Source: a bacterium
GTDB taxonomy: Bacteria; BMS3Abin14
Direction of reading: 5' to 3'
Assembly (NCBI GenBank): GCA_029210545.1
Contig: JARGFV010000039.1
Span: forward strand, 1-20,613
Length of the DNA stretch: 20,613 bases
The translations under genes were made by a program, and so were the position numbers. Below are positions 13,216-20,613 of the stretch, one piece after another (within the stretch, counting starts at the first letter, position 1; every line of letters begins with the position of its first letter). The notes beneath the pieces are model-generated. The model was not told where the DNA came from. It worked only from the letters and a program-made list of their open reading frames with translations, and made no database searches.

Positions 13216-16200
13216 ATGTCTGACCTGCGATTCCTCGTCATCGAGGACGACCTTTTCTATCAAACCTATGTGAACGATCTCTTCGCCGGGACCGGCATAG
13301 ATATCGTCAACGCGAACGATGGAGAGGCCGGGCTTGCGATGGCTGTTGCCGAAAAGCCGGACCTCATCATAACCGACATCGAGATCCCCAAGATCCAGGG
13401 TTTCGTCCTTTTAAAAAACCTCCGGGAAAACCCGGAGACAAAGGATATCCCCGTCATCATGATGTCGGGGAAGGTGGAAAAAGATCTTCTGGAGCGTCAT
13501 TCGAGGCTCAGTACACACGCCGACGGATACCTGTTGAAACCGTTCAGCGGCCAGGATCTTCTCGAACTCATTAAAGGGATCATGGGCTTTGATTTGCAGT
13601 CCGGGGCTGCCGGTCCCGGAGAGGGCTCCTCCGGAGGAGATCATCACGAAAGAAGTACTGATCCGGCGGTCGTAACCGGCCAGCTGAATGGCCAGACAGG
13701 CGGCGAGGCCGCGGCACCAGCGGGCACCGCAGCGTCGGAAACTCCGGCACAAAAGATTCCGGTGGATAAAGCCGCAGGCTCCATGCTGGCCCTTGTGGTG
13801 GACGATTCACAGTATATCCTCGATGTCACTAAAGACTTTCTTAATGAGATGGGGGCCGAGGTGATCGTCGCCTTGGACGGCGAATCCGGTTTCAAACAGG
13901 CGGTGGACACGGTTCCTGACGTCATCCTTCTCGACGTCCAGATGCCAGGGGTCAACGGTTTTGTCGTTTGCGAGAAACTGAAAAAGGATCCCGCTACGGC
14001 CGGAATCCCGGTTATCCTCATGTCGGCTGTCGTGGACGACGAATCTTTCCAGCGGCATTCCAGACTTCGATATCACGCCGACGCCTATCTCCAGAAACCG
14101 TTCATGAAATCGGAACTTCAGGAACTCGTCCTTGGTTTCACCTCGTCGAAGATTACCAGCGCCGCGGGTGTCGAGAGCAAAAAAGGGTTCCTTGTCCCGT
14201 CGGAAGATGAGTGGGCGGCTACGGAAGCCCGACAGCCTGAAAGAGATCGGGAGATACACAGGAAGCTCGTGGAGGAGGTCAAAAAAGCACGGGAGGCCAT
14301 CGAGGCCGCGAAGGAACGTGAGCGGCAGATGTCAGAGGAGCTCGAGGGGGTCCGCCGGGAAAGAGATGGTTTCGAGGAACAGCTGTACCGCGTAAAAGGA
14401 TCCGTCGAGAGTAAGGAAAAGGACCTGACCGATAAGCTGACCCTGACAGCCCGCCGCTACGAGGAATCACGGCTTGAGGTCGAGAGCCTCACGGAAAAGC
14501 TCCGCGTGTTATCGGCCGGTCAGGATGTGACGAGGGATGACACTCAAACAGCCCGCGATCTCCCCGCACTGGAAGGCCAGCTCGCGGAGTTGAAGCGCAG
14601 CCTCGATTCGAGTATCGCTGAAAACGAAAAGCTCAAAGCCCGTCTTGCCGATACCGTAACTGCCGACAAGCTCGCGGCATTGGAGGTTCAGGCCGCGGAA
14701 TACAAGAACAACCTCGATCTGAGTCTCACCGAGAACACACAACTGCGGGCCCATCTCGCTGACACCAGGGAGGTGGATTCACTTAAGGGACAGGTTGATG
14801 ATCTCAGCTCCCGTCTGGAAAGCGCGGCTGCCAGGGCCGATGAACTGGCTGTGCTGAATAAACAGTTAAAGAAGGAGATGGAAGGAGGGAGCGTCGAAGA
14901 CGAGGAGTCGACCCGGCGTCTGCGAGATGCCATGGACCGGGCCCAACAGGCGGACCAGGCGAAAGCCGCCCTGGAAAGAGACCTTGCGGCTGCTGTAGCC
15001 GCCAAAAACGAGATCGAGGAACAGGTTAAAACCCTCCTGGCCGATAACAGGAAAAGCAAGCGGGGCGAAACCGGTCAGGAAAAGCTGGAAACTCTCAGAA
15101 ATGAGAACAAGGGGTTGATGGTCCGCATCTCGGAGGCCGAATCCAAGACCAAGTGGCTTGCCGAAGTGGAAAAGCAGCTTGAAACCGTGCAGAAGGAAGC
15201 CGACGGACTCCGGCAGGAGCTGGAAAGCGCATCCAGGGAAGACGAAAGCGCTGAGCTGGTAACCCTCCGTGAGAAACTGGCTGCCACGATCAGGAGAGCC
15301 GAGAAACTGGAAGCGGATAATACTGAACTTGCCGAGTCCATGTCGGTCGTGGACGAGATCAAGGCCGAAAGGGACGAACTGTCCGAAAAAACCGCCGATC
15401 TCGAGAAGCAGCTGGTCGAGAGCATGAAACTGGCTGCCGAAGAGGCCGGGTCGAGGAAAGCTGCGGCCGAGCGTCTGGAAGGCCTGCTGCAGGAAAAACA
15501 GCTCCTTGAGGCGGACCTCGAGGAGGCCCGGAAGCTGATGGACAAGTCCGACGAGGACGACGACCGTGTCGCTGCGCTCGAGGCGGAACTTGCGGCGGCA
15601 AACAAGCTCAGGGCCCAGAGCGAAAAACAGGTAAAAGAGCTTCGTTCATCGGCAGTCCAGGGCGATGCGAACGCCGGCAGGATCTCGGAACTGGAGGAAT
15701 CCCGGCAGGAATTGGCCGACAGGCTGGGAGAGGTCCAGGATGAACGGGACGAACTGGCAGAAAAGGTAGCTGAACTTTCAGCTGCCCCCTTTAAAGCCGC
15801 GGGAGAAGAAGGCGGGTCGTCCGGCTTCACGGACGACCGGCTCGACCATCTCGAGAAGATACTCAGCAAGACCGTGGCCGAGGCGCAAGCCGCTCTCATG
15901 GAACAGAAGGACCGTGAACTGGCCCTGGAGAGGAGCGTGGAGTCTCTCATGCACTCCCTGGACGAGGAAAGGACCTTTTTCAGGGAGGAGAGGGATAAAT
16001 GGCGGGAACGGGAAAATGAGCTCAAGGACGCCTTCGAAAACGCTCTGAGAGAAAGCCGTCGCATCATGGGTGAGGAGGCCGCGCGTCTTTACCCCATGCA
16101 CATCCCCCGGCAGGCCCGCCCCCTGGAAGTTGTCACGGGTATGAGGAAATACGGAGTCACAGCGGCTCTCGCGGCGGCGGCAGTGGTTCTTTTCCTGTCC

Positions 16201-16905
16201 GGACATTTCATTCTCTCCAGATTTGATGCTCCCCAGGAGAAAACGGCCGTTTCTTCCGGGGGGCAGCAGACCCAACCCGTGACCCGGACGCCGGAACCTC
16301 AGGAAACATCCCGACCGCCCGTACCTTACCTGTCTTCATCAGGTCCCGGTGACAGCTACGAGGAGTTGTGGAGGAGGAACACGGTTCAGTCGGTCTCCGA
16401 GGATATGATGCTCCAGGCCACTTTTCACACGAAGCAGGAGCTCGAGGCGGCCATCAGGTACACAGCCTCCAAGGAGGGGTGGACCAACGAGAGGGTTGCA
16501 AAAGCCATGGGGGACCTGGCCAGCACCTACGATCTGGAGGAGTCCTTCTACGTCACCATTTTCAGCAAGAACCTCAAGGGAGGCTACCCCGGATACGCCG
16601 ACAACTTCGAAAGGCACATCTCCCTGCGAGACGGAACGGGTCATGAAGCCCGGGCTCAACTGCCGGCGGAACTGGAGCGCAGCAAGTTTATCTCAAGCCG
16701 CGTTTCGGCAGCGGGCAAGGAGATGAATCCCGTTTTTCTTTACGAGGTCGGTCTCACGGTCGCCTTCCCGAGAAAAGAGCTCGGATCGTCCCCGCAGGGA
16801 CTTCAGCTGGTCCTGTACGATGTCGGTGCCGTCCCCATGAGAGTCCTCACGTGGGACATGGGTGCCGTCAGTTCCCTTGACCCCGGCCATGAAACAAGCC
16901 CTTGA
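13216..16905 (+). CDS. double-receiver coiled-coil transmembrane protein (FrzS/AglZ-like architecture)
   Basis: I know no exact family for this 1229-residue protein. Receiver 1 (about 4-124) has E10/D11/D12, phospho-acceptor D54, S84 and K108. Receiver 2 (about 190-308) has D196/D197, D240, S270 and K294. Both therefore look competent for phosphorylation. A Gly/Ala/Ser linker joins them. Residues about 345-960 are a long charged coiled coil with an internal 37-residue duplication (449-485 and 486-522). A hydrophobic helix (about 979-1001) is followed by a Thr/Pro-rich stretch and a ~180-residue C-terminal domain I do not recognise, predicted extracytoplasmic. Receivers followed by a coiled coil recall Myxococcus FrzS and AglZ, which localise to poles and control motility, but those lack this membrane anchor. 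ATG 13216 has only a weak site (GAGGCGG). It sits between the AMIN gene and a TPR gene. Confidence 0.85.
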   Translation: MSDLRFLVIEDDLFYQTYVNDLFAGTGIDIVNANDGEAGLAMAVAEKPDLIITDIEIPKIQGFVLLKNLRENPETKDIPVIMMSGKVEKDLLERHSRLSTHADGYLLKPFSGQDLLELIKGIMGFDLQSGAAGPGEGSSGGDHHERSTDPAVVTGQLNGQTGGEAAAPAGTAASETPAQKIPVDKAAGSMLALVVDDSQYILDVTKDFLNEMGAEVIVALDGESGFKQAVDTVPDVILLDVQMPGVNGFVVCEKLKKDPATAGIPVILMSAVVDDESFQRHSRLRYHADAYLQKPFMKSELQELVLGFTSSKITSAAGVESKKGFLVPSEDEWAATEARQPERDREIHRKLVEEVKKAREAIEAAKERERQMSEELEGVRRERDGFEEQLYRVKGSVESKEKDLTDKLTLTARRYEESRLEVESLTEKLRVLSAGQDVTRDDTQTARDLPALEGQLAELKRSLDSSIAENEKLKARLADTVTADKLAALEVQAAEYKNNLDLSLTENTQLRAHLADTREVDSLKGQVDDLSSRLESAAARADELAVLNKQLKKEMEGGSVEDEESTRRLRDAMDRAQQADQAKAALERDLAAAVAAKNEIEEQVKTLLADNRKSKRGETGQEKLETLRNENKGLMVRISEAESKTKWLAEVEKQLETVQKEADGLRQELESASREDESAELVTLREKLAATIRRAEKLEADNTELAESMSVVDEIKAERDELSEKTADLEKQLVESMKLAAEEAGSRKAAAERLEGLLQEKQLLEADLEEARKLMDKSDEDDDRVAALEAELAAANKLRAQSEKQVKELRSSAVQGDANAGRISELEESRQELADRLGEVQDERDELAEKVAELSAAPFKAAGEEGGSSGFTDDRLDHLEKILSKTVAEAQAALMEQKDRELALERSVESLMHSLDEERTFFREERDKWRERENELKDAFENALRESRRIMGEEAARLYPMHIPRQARPLEVVTGMRKYGVTAALAAAAVVLFLSGHFILSRFDAPQEKTAVSSGGQQTQPVTRTPEPQETSRPPVPYLSSSGPGDSYEELWRRNTVQSVSEDMMLQATFHTKQELEAAIRYTASKEGWTNERVAKAMGDLASTYDLEESFYVTIFSKNLKGGYPGYADNFERHISLRDGTGHEARAQLPAELERSKFISSRVSAAGKEMNPVFLYEVGLTVAFPRKELGSSPQGLQLVLYDVGAVPMRVLTWDMGAVSSLDPGHETSP

Positions 16906-16917
16906 AAGGAGAAGTTC

Positions 16918-17466
16918 ATGAAGGTCATCATGCGGCTGCTGCTCATTTGTCTCGCCATCGGTGTCGGTTTTCCCCAGGCGGCTTATCCGGGCGGCGACAA
17001 GGGAAAGGACCCCTACGAAGTCGGGGAAAAATATTTCGCCCAGAACGATCATCGACGGGCCATGACCTATTACAGGAAGGCACTTGGGCAAAACGACGTC
17101 AGGGCCTACTACCGGATGGGGATCATTTTCGAGGATTCGGGAAAGGACAGGGACGCTCTCAGGCATTATCGGCGCTACCTGGAACTTGGAAAACCTGACG
17201 CTCGATGGAACGACGCCGCGGCGAGGGTGAACCGACTCGAAAAGAAGCTCACGGCAGAATCGGCAAGGTCCTCAGTGCTCCTGGAGAGAGGTAAGTCCCT
17301 TTACGCGGAGGGGAAGTACCGTGATGCCGAAAAGGTTCTTCTGGATGCTGCCAGGGAGGACGGTAACAACCCCGAGATCCACTATTATCTTGGAGAGGTG
17401 TACATGGCGTTAGAGGAGTACACCAGGGCGACCACGGAATACAATAAGGCTAAGGAACTTTATTAA
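16918..17466 (+). CDS. exported TPR-repeat protein
   Basis: This small 182-residue protein has an N-terminal signal peptide (MRLLLICLAIGVGFPQAA, cleavage probably near residue 22). The rest is TPR-like helical repeats: one pair at about 32-90 (GEKYFAQNDHRRAMTYYRKAL, then YYRMGIIFEDSGKDRDALRHY) and a second at about 118-180 (GKSLYAEGKYRDAEKVLLDAA, then HYYLGEVYMALEEYTRATTEY). Such proteins are scaffolds; in T4P systems the outer-membrane TPR pilotin PilF/Tgl assembles the secretin, but there is no lipobox here and I cannot assign that role. ATG 16918 has AAAGGAGAA at 16905-16913 and lies 12 bp after the receiver/coiled-coil gene, indicating one operon. Confidence 0.8.
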   Translation: MKVIMRLLLICLAIGVGFPQAAYPGGDKGKDPYEVGEKYFAQNDHRRAMTYYRKALGQNDVRAYYRMGIIFEDSGKDRDALRHYRRYLELGKPDARWNDAAARVNRLEKKLTAESARSSVLLERGKSLYAEGKYRDAEKVLLDAAREDGNNPEIHYYLGEVYMALEEYTRATTEYNKAKELY

Positions 17467-17468
17467 TG

Positions 17469-17573
17469 CAGTCCAAAGTATCAAGTCCCTGGTATCTTCC
17501 ACCGGAATCAGGATACGTAAGATGCCCTTTCGTTCTGGGCTTTGACACGAAACACGAAACCCGAAACCCGAAC
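17469..17573. repeat. 7-bp-periodic spacer between the two TPR genes
   Basis: The spacer reads in 7-base steps. It opens with CAGTCCA, AAGTATC, AAGTCCC, TGGTATC and closes with CACGAAA, CACGAAA, CCCGAAA, CCCGAAC (17546-17573). Units in the middle (17497-17545) are weak. It fills most of the 118-bp gap before the next start codon and contains no good Shine-Dalgarno site. Confidence 0.6.
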
Positions 17574-17584
17574 CTGGTTTTTTG

Positions 17585-19441
17585 ATGGACCAGATAAATT
17601 ATCTTCTTGCACAATTGAGGCGGCAGCCAAACAGGCCTGACCTCCATAACTCCCTGGGGCGCCTGTACCAGCAGCGGGGCGATGTGGGGGACGCTTCCAA
17701 GCATTACCTGGCAGCCGCCAAGATCTTTTCTACCCCTGACAGCCCTTCCAGGAACCTGAACAAGGCCATAGCCATCCTCCGTAAGATGGTAAGGGATTTC
17801 CCGATCCACCATGATTCCTACTACCTGCTGGCCGAGATCCTCGGTGAAATGGATAACCAGGACGAGGTTATTGAGATATACAGCGCCCTTTCGGAGATCT
17901 ACCGGAAAGAGGGCAAACACCTTATGGCGGTATCGGTCTTCGACAAGGTCATCAGTTCCATTCCGGATGACCAGAATGTCTGGATCCGCTTCGCCAACCT
18001 CAACCGGGACGCAGGGATGCCGTTCCACGCCGCGCAGGCCTTTGTCAGGGCAGCCTCTATAGGTCTCGAAACCCGAAAAGGTGAGTTGCCTGCCGGGCTG
18101 GTCCTGGAGGCTCTGCGCCTGGACCCGGAGAACGCGGAAGCCAGGGAACTGATCAAGACACTGGCCGGAAGAGGCCAGACAGGAGCGCAGCAGGAAGAGG
18201 GAATCCTCCTCCTTGCGGAGGAGATCGACAGGGGAGGACAGTTCGAGGCGGCCCTGGACCTGCTGGACCTCCTCAAGGGAACCTCGGTCCAGGACAGGGC
18301 CAAAGAGATGGCGCTACTGATCAGACGTCACTCCGGTATTGATGACAGTTACCAGGACGGTCAGATCGTACGTTCGCCTGAAGTGTCAAGGTTTGCCGGC
18401 ATGAAGGTCCTCGTCGTTGACGATGAGCCGGAGATCGTCCTTCTCCTTGAACAGATCCTCGATTCGGAGGGTTTCAGCGTCCTTACAGCACGTGACGGCC
18501 AGGAAGGCCTCAATATCTACCTCAGGGAGCGTCCGCCCCTGGTCGTCAGCGACGCAATGCTTCCCAAACTCCACGGGTTCGAGCTGTGCGCCAGGATCAA
18601 GGAAGAATCGGACTACACTGCCAGGGTGATGATACTCACGGCGGTATACAAGAAGTATAAATACAAGGGAAAGGTGCAGGCCGAGTACCATGTTGACGAG
18701 TATCTGGATAAACCGTTCCAGATAACCGATTTCCTCCAGGTTTTCCGCAAGATGGCGGAAGGTGCCGTCGAGTACACAGGACCCGGAACTGGCGAGGAAG
18801 AAAAGCCTGTTCAGCCGTCCACCGGGGAGTTGACGGTCCTGGTGGGCAGCGGCATGGACGCGGAGCTTTCAGCCAAAGTGACGGCTTTTTGCGAACGACG
18901 GTCTTTTAAACCTGTCATCACCCACGATTACCGAGCCTTTTTCGATCATCTCAAGAAGGATGCTCCCGACATCCTCCTTATCCGGGACGATATGCCGGGG
19001 ATCGATCCCTTTATGGCCGGCCATATCGTCAGGTCCTGCATGGATCTCGACCACATGACAATGGTCCTCGTTGCCAGGGACAGATCCAGGCTGGATGTGC
19101 CGCAGGTCGAGTTTGACCACCGGGTGGTCGCTCCCATCGACAACAAGGTCCTCGACAACATCATAAACCTGCACAGGTCGGCCAGGGGACAGCAGGAAAA
19201 AACCGTTGTCCGTGAAGCAGGGGTGGACGAAAGCCGCATCGAATCCCTCGTCAGGAGCAAGGTCGCGCAAATCCTCAAAAGTCACAACCAGCTCGAGGAG
19301 TATTACAGCACAAAGGTCCGTGAGCTCGAGGAGGAACTTCGTCAGCTGAAGGAGAAGGGCGGGGCCGAGGTTGTCGGCGGTGAGGGTGTCCCCGATGAGA
19401 CAGGGGGATCCGCCGGAGAGGTGAAGGCCGGCGAAGAATAG
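17585..19441 (+). CDS. TPR response regulator with intact and degenerate receivers
   Basis: The 618-residue protein is predicted cytoplasmic (no signal peptide or membrane segment). Residues 1-260 are TPR-like helices. A receiver at about 272-392 has D279/D280, phospho-acceptor D323 (VVSDAMLPKLHGFE), T352 and K376 and should be functional. A second receiver-like fold (about 415-525) is degenerate: the acidic pair is replaced (LVGSGM), Arg occupies the phospho-acceptor position before DDMPG, and the conserved Lys is replaced in VVAPID. A charged coiled coil (about 548-590) and an acidic Gly/Glu tail end the protein. No DNA-binding or enzymatic output domain is visible, so output is probably by protein contact. 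ATG 17585 is preferred over the adjacent TTG 17582; neither has a strong Shine-Dalgarno site. Confidence 0.85.
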   Translation: MDQINYLLAQLRRQPNRPDLHNSLGRLYQQRGDVGDASKHYLAAAKIFSTPDSPSRNLNKAIAILRKMVRDFPIHHDSYYLLAEILGEMDNQDEVIEIYSALSEIYRKEGKHLMAVSVFDKVISSIPDDQNVWIRFANLNRDAGMPFHAAQAFVRAASIGLETRKGELPAGLVLEALRLDPENAEARELIKTLAGRGQTGAQQEEGILLLAEEIDRGGQFEAALDLLDLLKGTSVQDRAKEMALLIRRHSGIDDSYQDGQIVRSPEVSRFAGMKVLVVDDEPEIVLLLEQILDSEGFSVLTARDGQEGLNIYLRERPPLVVSDAMLPKLHGFELCARIKEESDYTARVMILTAVYKKYKYKGKVQAEYHVDEYLDKPFQITDFLQVFRKMAEGAVEYTGPGTGEEEKPVQPSTGELTVLVGSGMDAELSAKVTAFCERRSFKPVITHDYRAFFDHLKKDAPDILLIRDDMPGIDPFMAGHIVRSCMDLDHMTMVLVARDRSRLDVPQVEFDHRVVAPIDNKVLDNIINLHRSARGQQEKTVVREAGVDESRIESLVRSKVAQILKSHNQLEEYYSTKVRELEEELRQLKEKGGAEVVGGEGVPDETGGSAGEVKAGEE

Positions 19442-19482
19442 CGTAGTCAAAACTTTTAGCGAAGTTCTCAAACCTGAAAGGA

Positions 19483-20376
19483 ATGTTTCTGTTGACTGTA
19501 AAACCATCCGGTAAAGGTGTAGCGAGCATGACAGGGTACGGGCGAGCCACCGGAGAGACACCCTCCGGCCGGGTCACTGTCGAGGTGCGATCCCTCAACC
19601 ACAGGTATCTCGATATGGGTGTCAAAGCCCCCCGTACAGCGATGGTGATCGATTCCGAAATCCGTTCTCTGGTCAGGAAAAAAGTTTCCAGGGGCAAGGT
19701 GGAGATCTTCGTGACCCTGGAGGAGCGGCCCCGTGAATACGCTGTCGATACCGAGAGGGCTCTGGAGATGGCCAAGGCCCTTGAAGGGGTCGCACGAGCC
19801 CTTGGCGATACTGTTCGCCTTGAGCATCTGATCATGGCCGGCGAGATCGTTCCACAGGGGGAATCGGAGTTCGGGGAGGACAGCCTCGCTTCCATCGTCG
19901 ATACGGCGGACATGGCTCTTGACAGCATGGTTGAGCATCGGCTGCGGGAAGGTGCTTCCCTGGCGGTGGATCTCACTGTGAGGATCGACGACCTTTCGCG
20001 TCTCGTTGAAAAGGTGGGTGAGGCAGCCCCGAAGGTCACGGAGAGGACCAGGCAGAACATGCAGCAATTCCTGGATGCACTGGACCTTGGCGAGAAGGTG
20101 GACCCGACGAGACTCGAAGTTGAAGTCGCCCTGGCCGCCCAGAGGTCCGACATCGCCGAAGAGATGACCCGGCTGAGGACGCACATGGATGCTTTCAAGG
20201 AGGCTGTCGCTGCGGGCGGGGTCATCGGCAGGCGGCTGGATTTCCTCGTCCAGGAGATCCAGCGGGAGATCAACACTATCGGCTCGAAATCAGGGCTCCC
20301 GGAGATCTCGGAGGTAGTCGTCGGTTTCAAGACCGACCTGGAAAAGGTCCGGGAACAGGTGCAGAACATTGAGTGA
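19483..20376 (+). CDS. yicC: YicC-family protein (putative endoribonuclease)
   Basis: YicC-family proteins are conserved cytoplasmic proteins; E. coli YicC is reported as an RNase that acts on small RNA. The product has the family N-terminal signature SMTGYGRA followed by VEVRSLNHRYLD, and the C-terminal DUF1732 signature GRRLDFLVQEIQREINTIGSKS. The length, up to 297 residues, is typical. The start is uncertain: ATG 19483 has AAAGGA directly adjacent, which is too close; TTG 19492 would have 9-nt spacing from it; ATG 19528 would begin right at MTGYGRA. The gene follows the TPR response regulator by 41 bp and may be read from the same transcript. The usual partner gmk is not seen in the 237 bp left in the window. 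Confidence 0.93.
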   Translation: MFLLTVKPSGKGVASMTGYGRATGETPSGRVTVEVRSLNHRYLDMGVKAPRTAMVIDSEIRSLVRKKVSRGKVEIFVTLEERPREYAVDTERALEMAKALEGVARALGDTVRLEHLIMAGEIVPQGESEFGEDSLASIVDTADMALDSMVEHRLREGASLAVDLTVRIDDLSRLVEKVGEAAPKVTERTRQNMQQFLDALDLGEKVDPTRLEVEVALAAQRSDIAEEMTRLRTHMDAFKEAVAAGGVIGRRLDFLVQEIQREINTIGSKSGLPEISEVVVGFKTDLEKVREQVQNIE

Positions 20377-20404
20377 TCGCCAGCAAACGGGAAGCGATCA
20401 CTCA
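20370..20404 (+). terminator. hairpin overlapping the yicC stop codon
   Basis: TGAGTGATCGC (20370-20380) and GCGATCACTCA (20394-20404) are perfect 11-bp complements around a 13-nt loop. The left arm contains the yicC stop codon TGA (20374-20376). No T tract follows, so it is a transcript-end structure or attenuator only tentatively. Confidence 0.45.
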
Positions 20405-20407
20405 GAG

Positions 20408-20456
20408 TGCTATGTGCCGGGAGCTGAGAGCTAAGTATTTAGAACATAGTACCTAG
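20408..20456. repeat. seven degenerate 7-bp units after yicC
   Basis: The stretch divides into TGCTATG, TGCCGGG, AGCTGAG, AGCTAAG, TATTTAG, AACATAG and TACCTAG. Every unit ends in G and four of the last five end in AG preceded by T or A. It begins 3 bp after the yicC hairpin. Confidence 0.55.
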
Positions 20457-20510
20457 CCCGCATTATTCATGATGCAAATGAGATGTCAGCTAACTGTGTG
20501 GCAATTAAAG

Positions 20511-20613
20511 TTGATGACTTCGCAAAAAGTCATCAACGCGCCCCGCGCGGGGCGCCCAAATCAATGACCCGCACCGTAAGTCATTGATTTGTGAGGAAAG
20601 GGAAAACGACGCT
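20511..20613 (+). repeat. five-hairpin element, copy 5 (cut by window end)
   Basis: Stem A reads TTGATGACTT / AAGTCATCAA, a perfect 10-bp stem in which both arms differ from copy 1 in a matched way. Palindrome B (20538-20555) is identical to copy 1. Stem C is the short form of copy 4 (loop CCGCACCGTAA). The window ends within the loop of stem D. Orientation is the same as in all other copies. Confidence 0.9.

Noticed and set aside
12096-13241. Minus-strand open frame (381 codons) opposite the AMIN gene
   Set aside because: No start context, no family motif, and it spans the tandem linker repeat antisense; the + strand frame has a signal peptide and domain repeats.
15075-16067. Ser-rich minus-strand open frame opposite the coiled coil
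   Set aside because: Its Ser/Arg-rich composition is simply the reverse complement of Glu/Leu/Lys-rich heptads.
20500-20515. TGGCAATTAAAGTTGA resembling a sigma54 site near the window end
   Set aside because: Spacing is one base too long, the GC is missing, and it overlaps the start of hairpin element copy 5.

Overview
This window looks like chromosomal DNA of a GC-rich Gram-negative bacterium. The gene order pilB-pilT-pilC-pilS-pilR, with receiver/coiled-coil and receiver/TPR proteins alongside, resembles type IV pilus (T4P) loci of Myxococcus and Geobacter relatives (former Deltaproteobacteria, Desulfobacterota or a sister lineage). That placement is inferred from gene content and order; there is no rRNA or marker-gene evidence here. 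All twelve genes I support are on the + strand, and I see no tRNA, rRNA, CRISPR array, transposase or phage gene.

Layout. (1) 1-2472: two tetrapyrrole genes, hemC (hydroxymethylbilane synthase) and hemD (uroporphyrinogen-III synthase), separated by 546 bp filled with several repeat families. (2) 2972-10469: the T4P motor and regulatory genes: extension ATPase pilB, retraction ATPase pilT, platform protein pilC, sensor kinase pilS and sigma54 activator pilR. pilS and pilR overlap in a TTGA junction. No pilA pilin gene follows pilR. (3) 10470-11387: about 900 bp with no credible gene, crowded with hairpins and inverted repeats. (4) 11388-19441: a four-gene, probably co-transcribed block: an exported protein with four Ig-like repeats and a C-terminal AMIN-like domain; a 1229-residue protein with two receivers, a ~600-residue coiled coil, a membrane segment and a C-terminal extracytoplasmic domain; an exported TPR protein; and a cytoplasmic TPR + receiver + degenerate receiver protein. 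(5) 19483-20376: a yicC-family gene, followed by non-coding DNA to the window end.

How the genes may work together. PilB, PilT and PilC form the inner-membrane pilus motor, and PilS/PilR normally adjusts pilin expression through sigma54. Block (4) could link a cytoplasmic phospho-signal to the envelope. The AMIN-like domain suggests contact with peptidoglycan or the secretin. The receiver/coiled-coil protein recalls the FrzS/AglZ type of polarity and motility regulators, but adds a transmembrane anchor and an exported C-terminal domain. This functional link rests only on position and architecture.

The most striking non-coding feature is a ~170-180 bp element made of consecutive hairpins. It occurs five times (one partial, one cut by the window end), always intergenic and always in the same orientation. 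Comparing copies shows compensatory changes in two stems, including a G-C / G-T / A-T series at one position, so the folded form appears to be maintained. A second class of structure is short, degenerate runs with a 7-bp period in several spacers.
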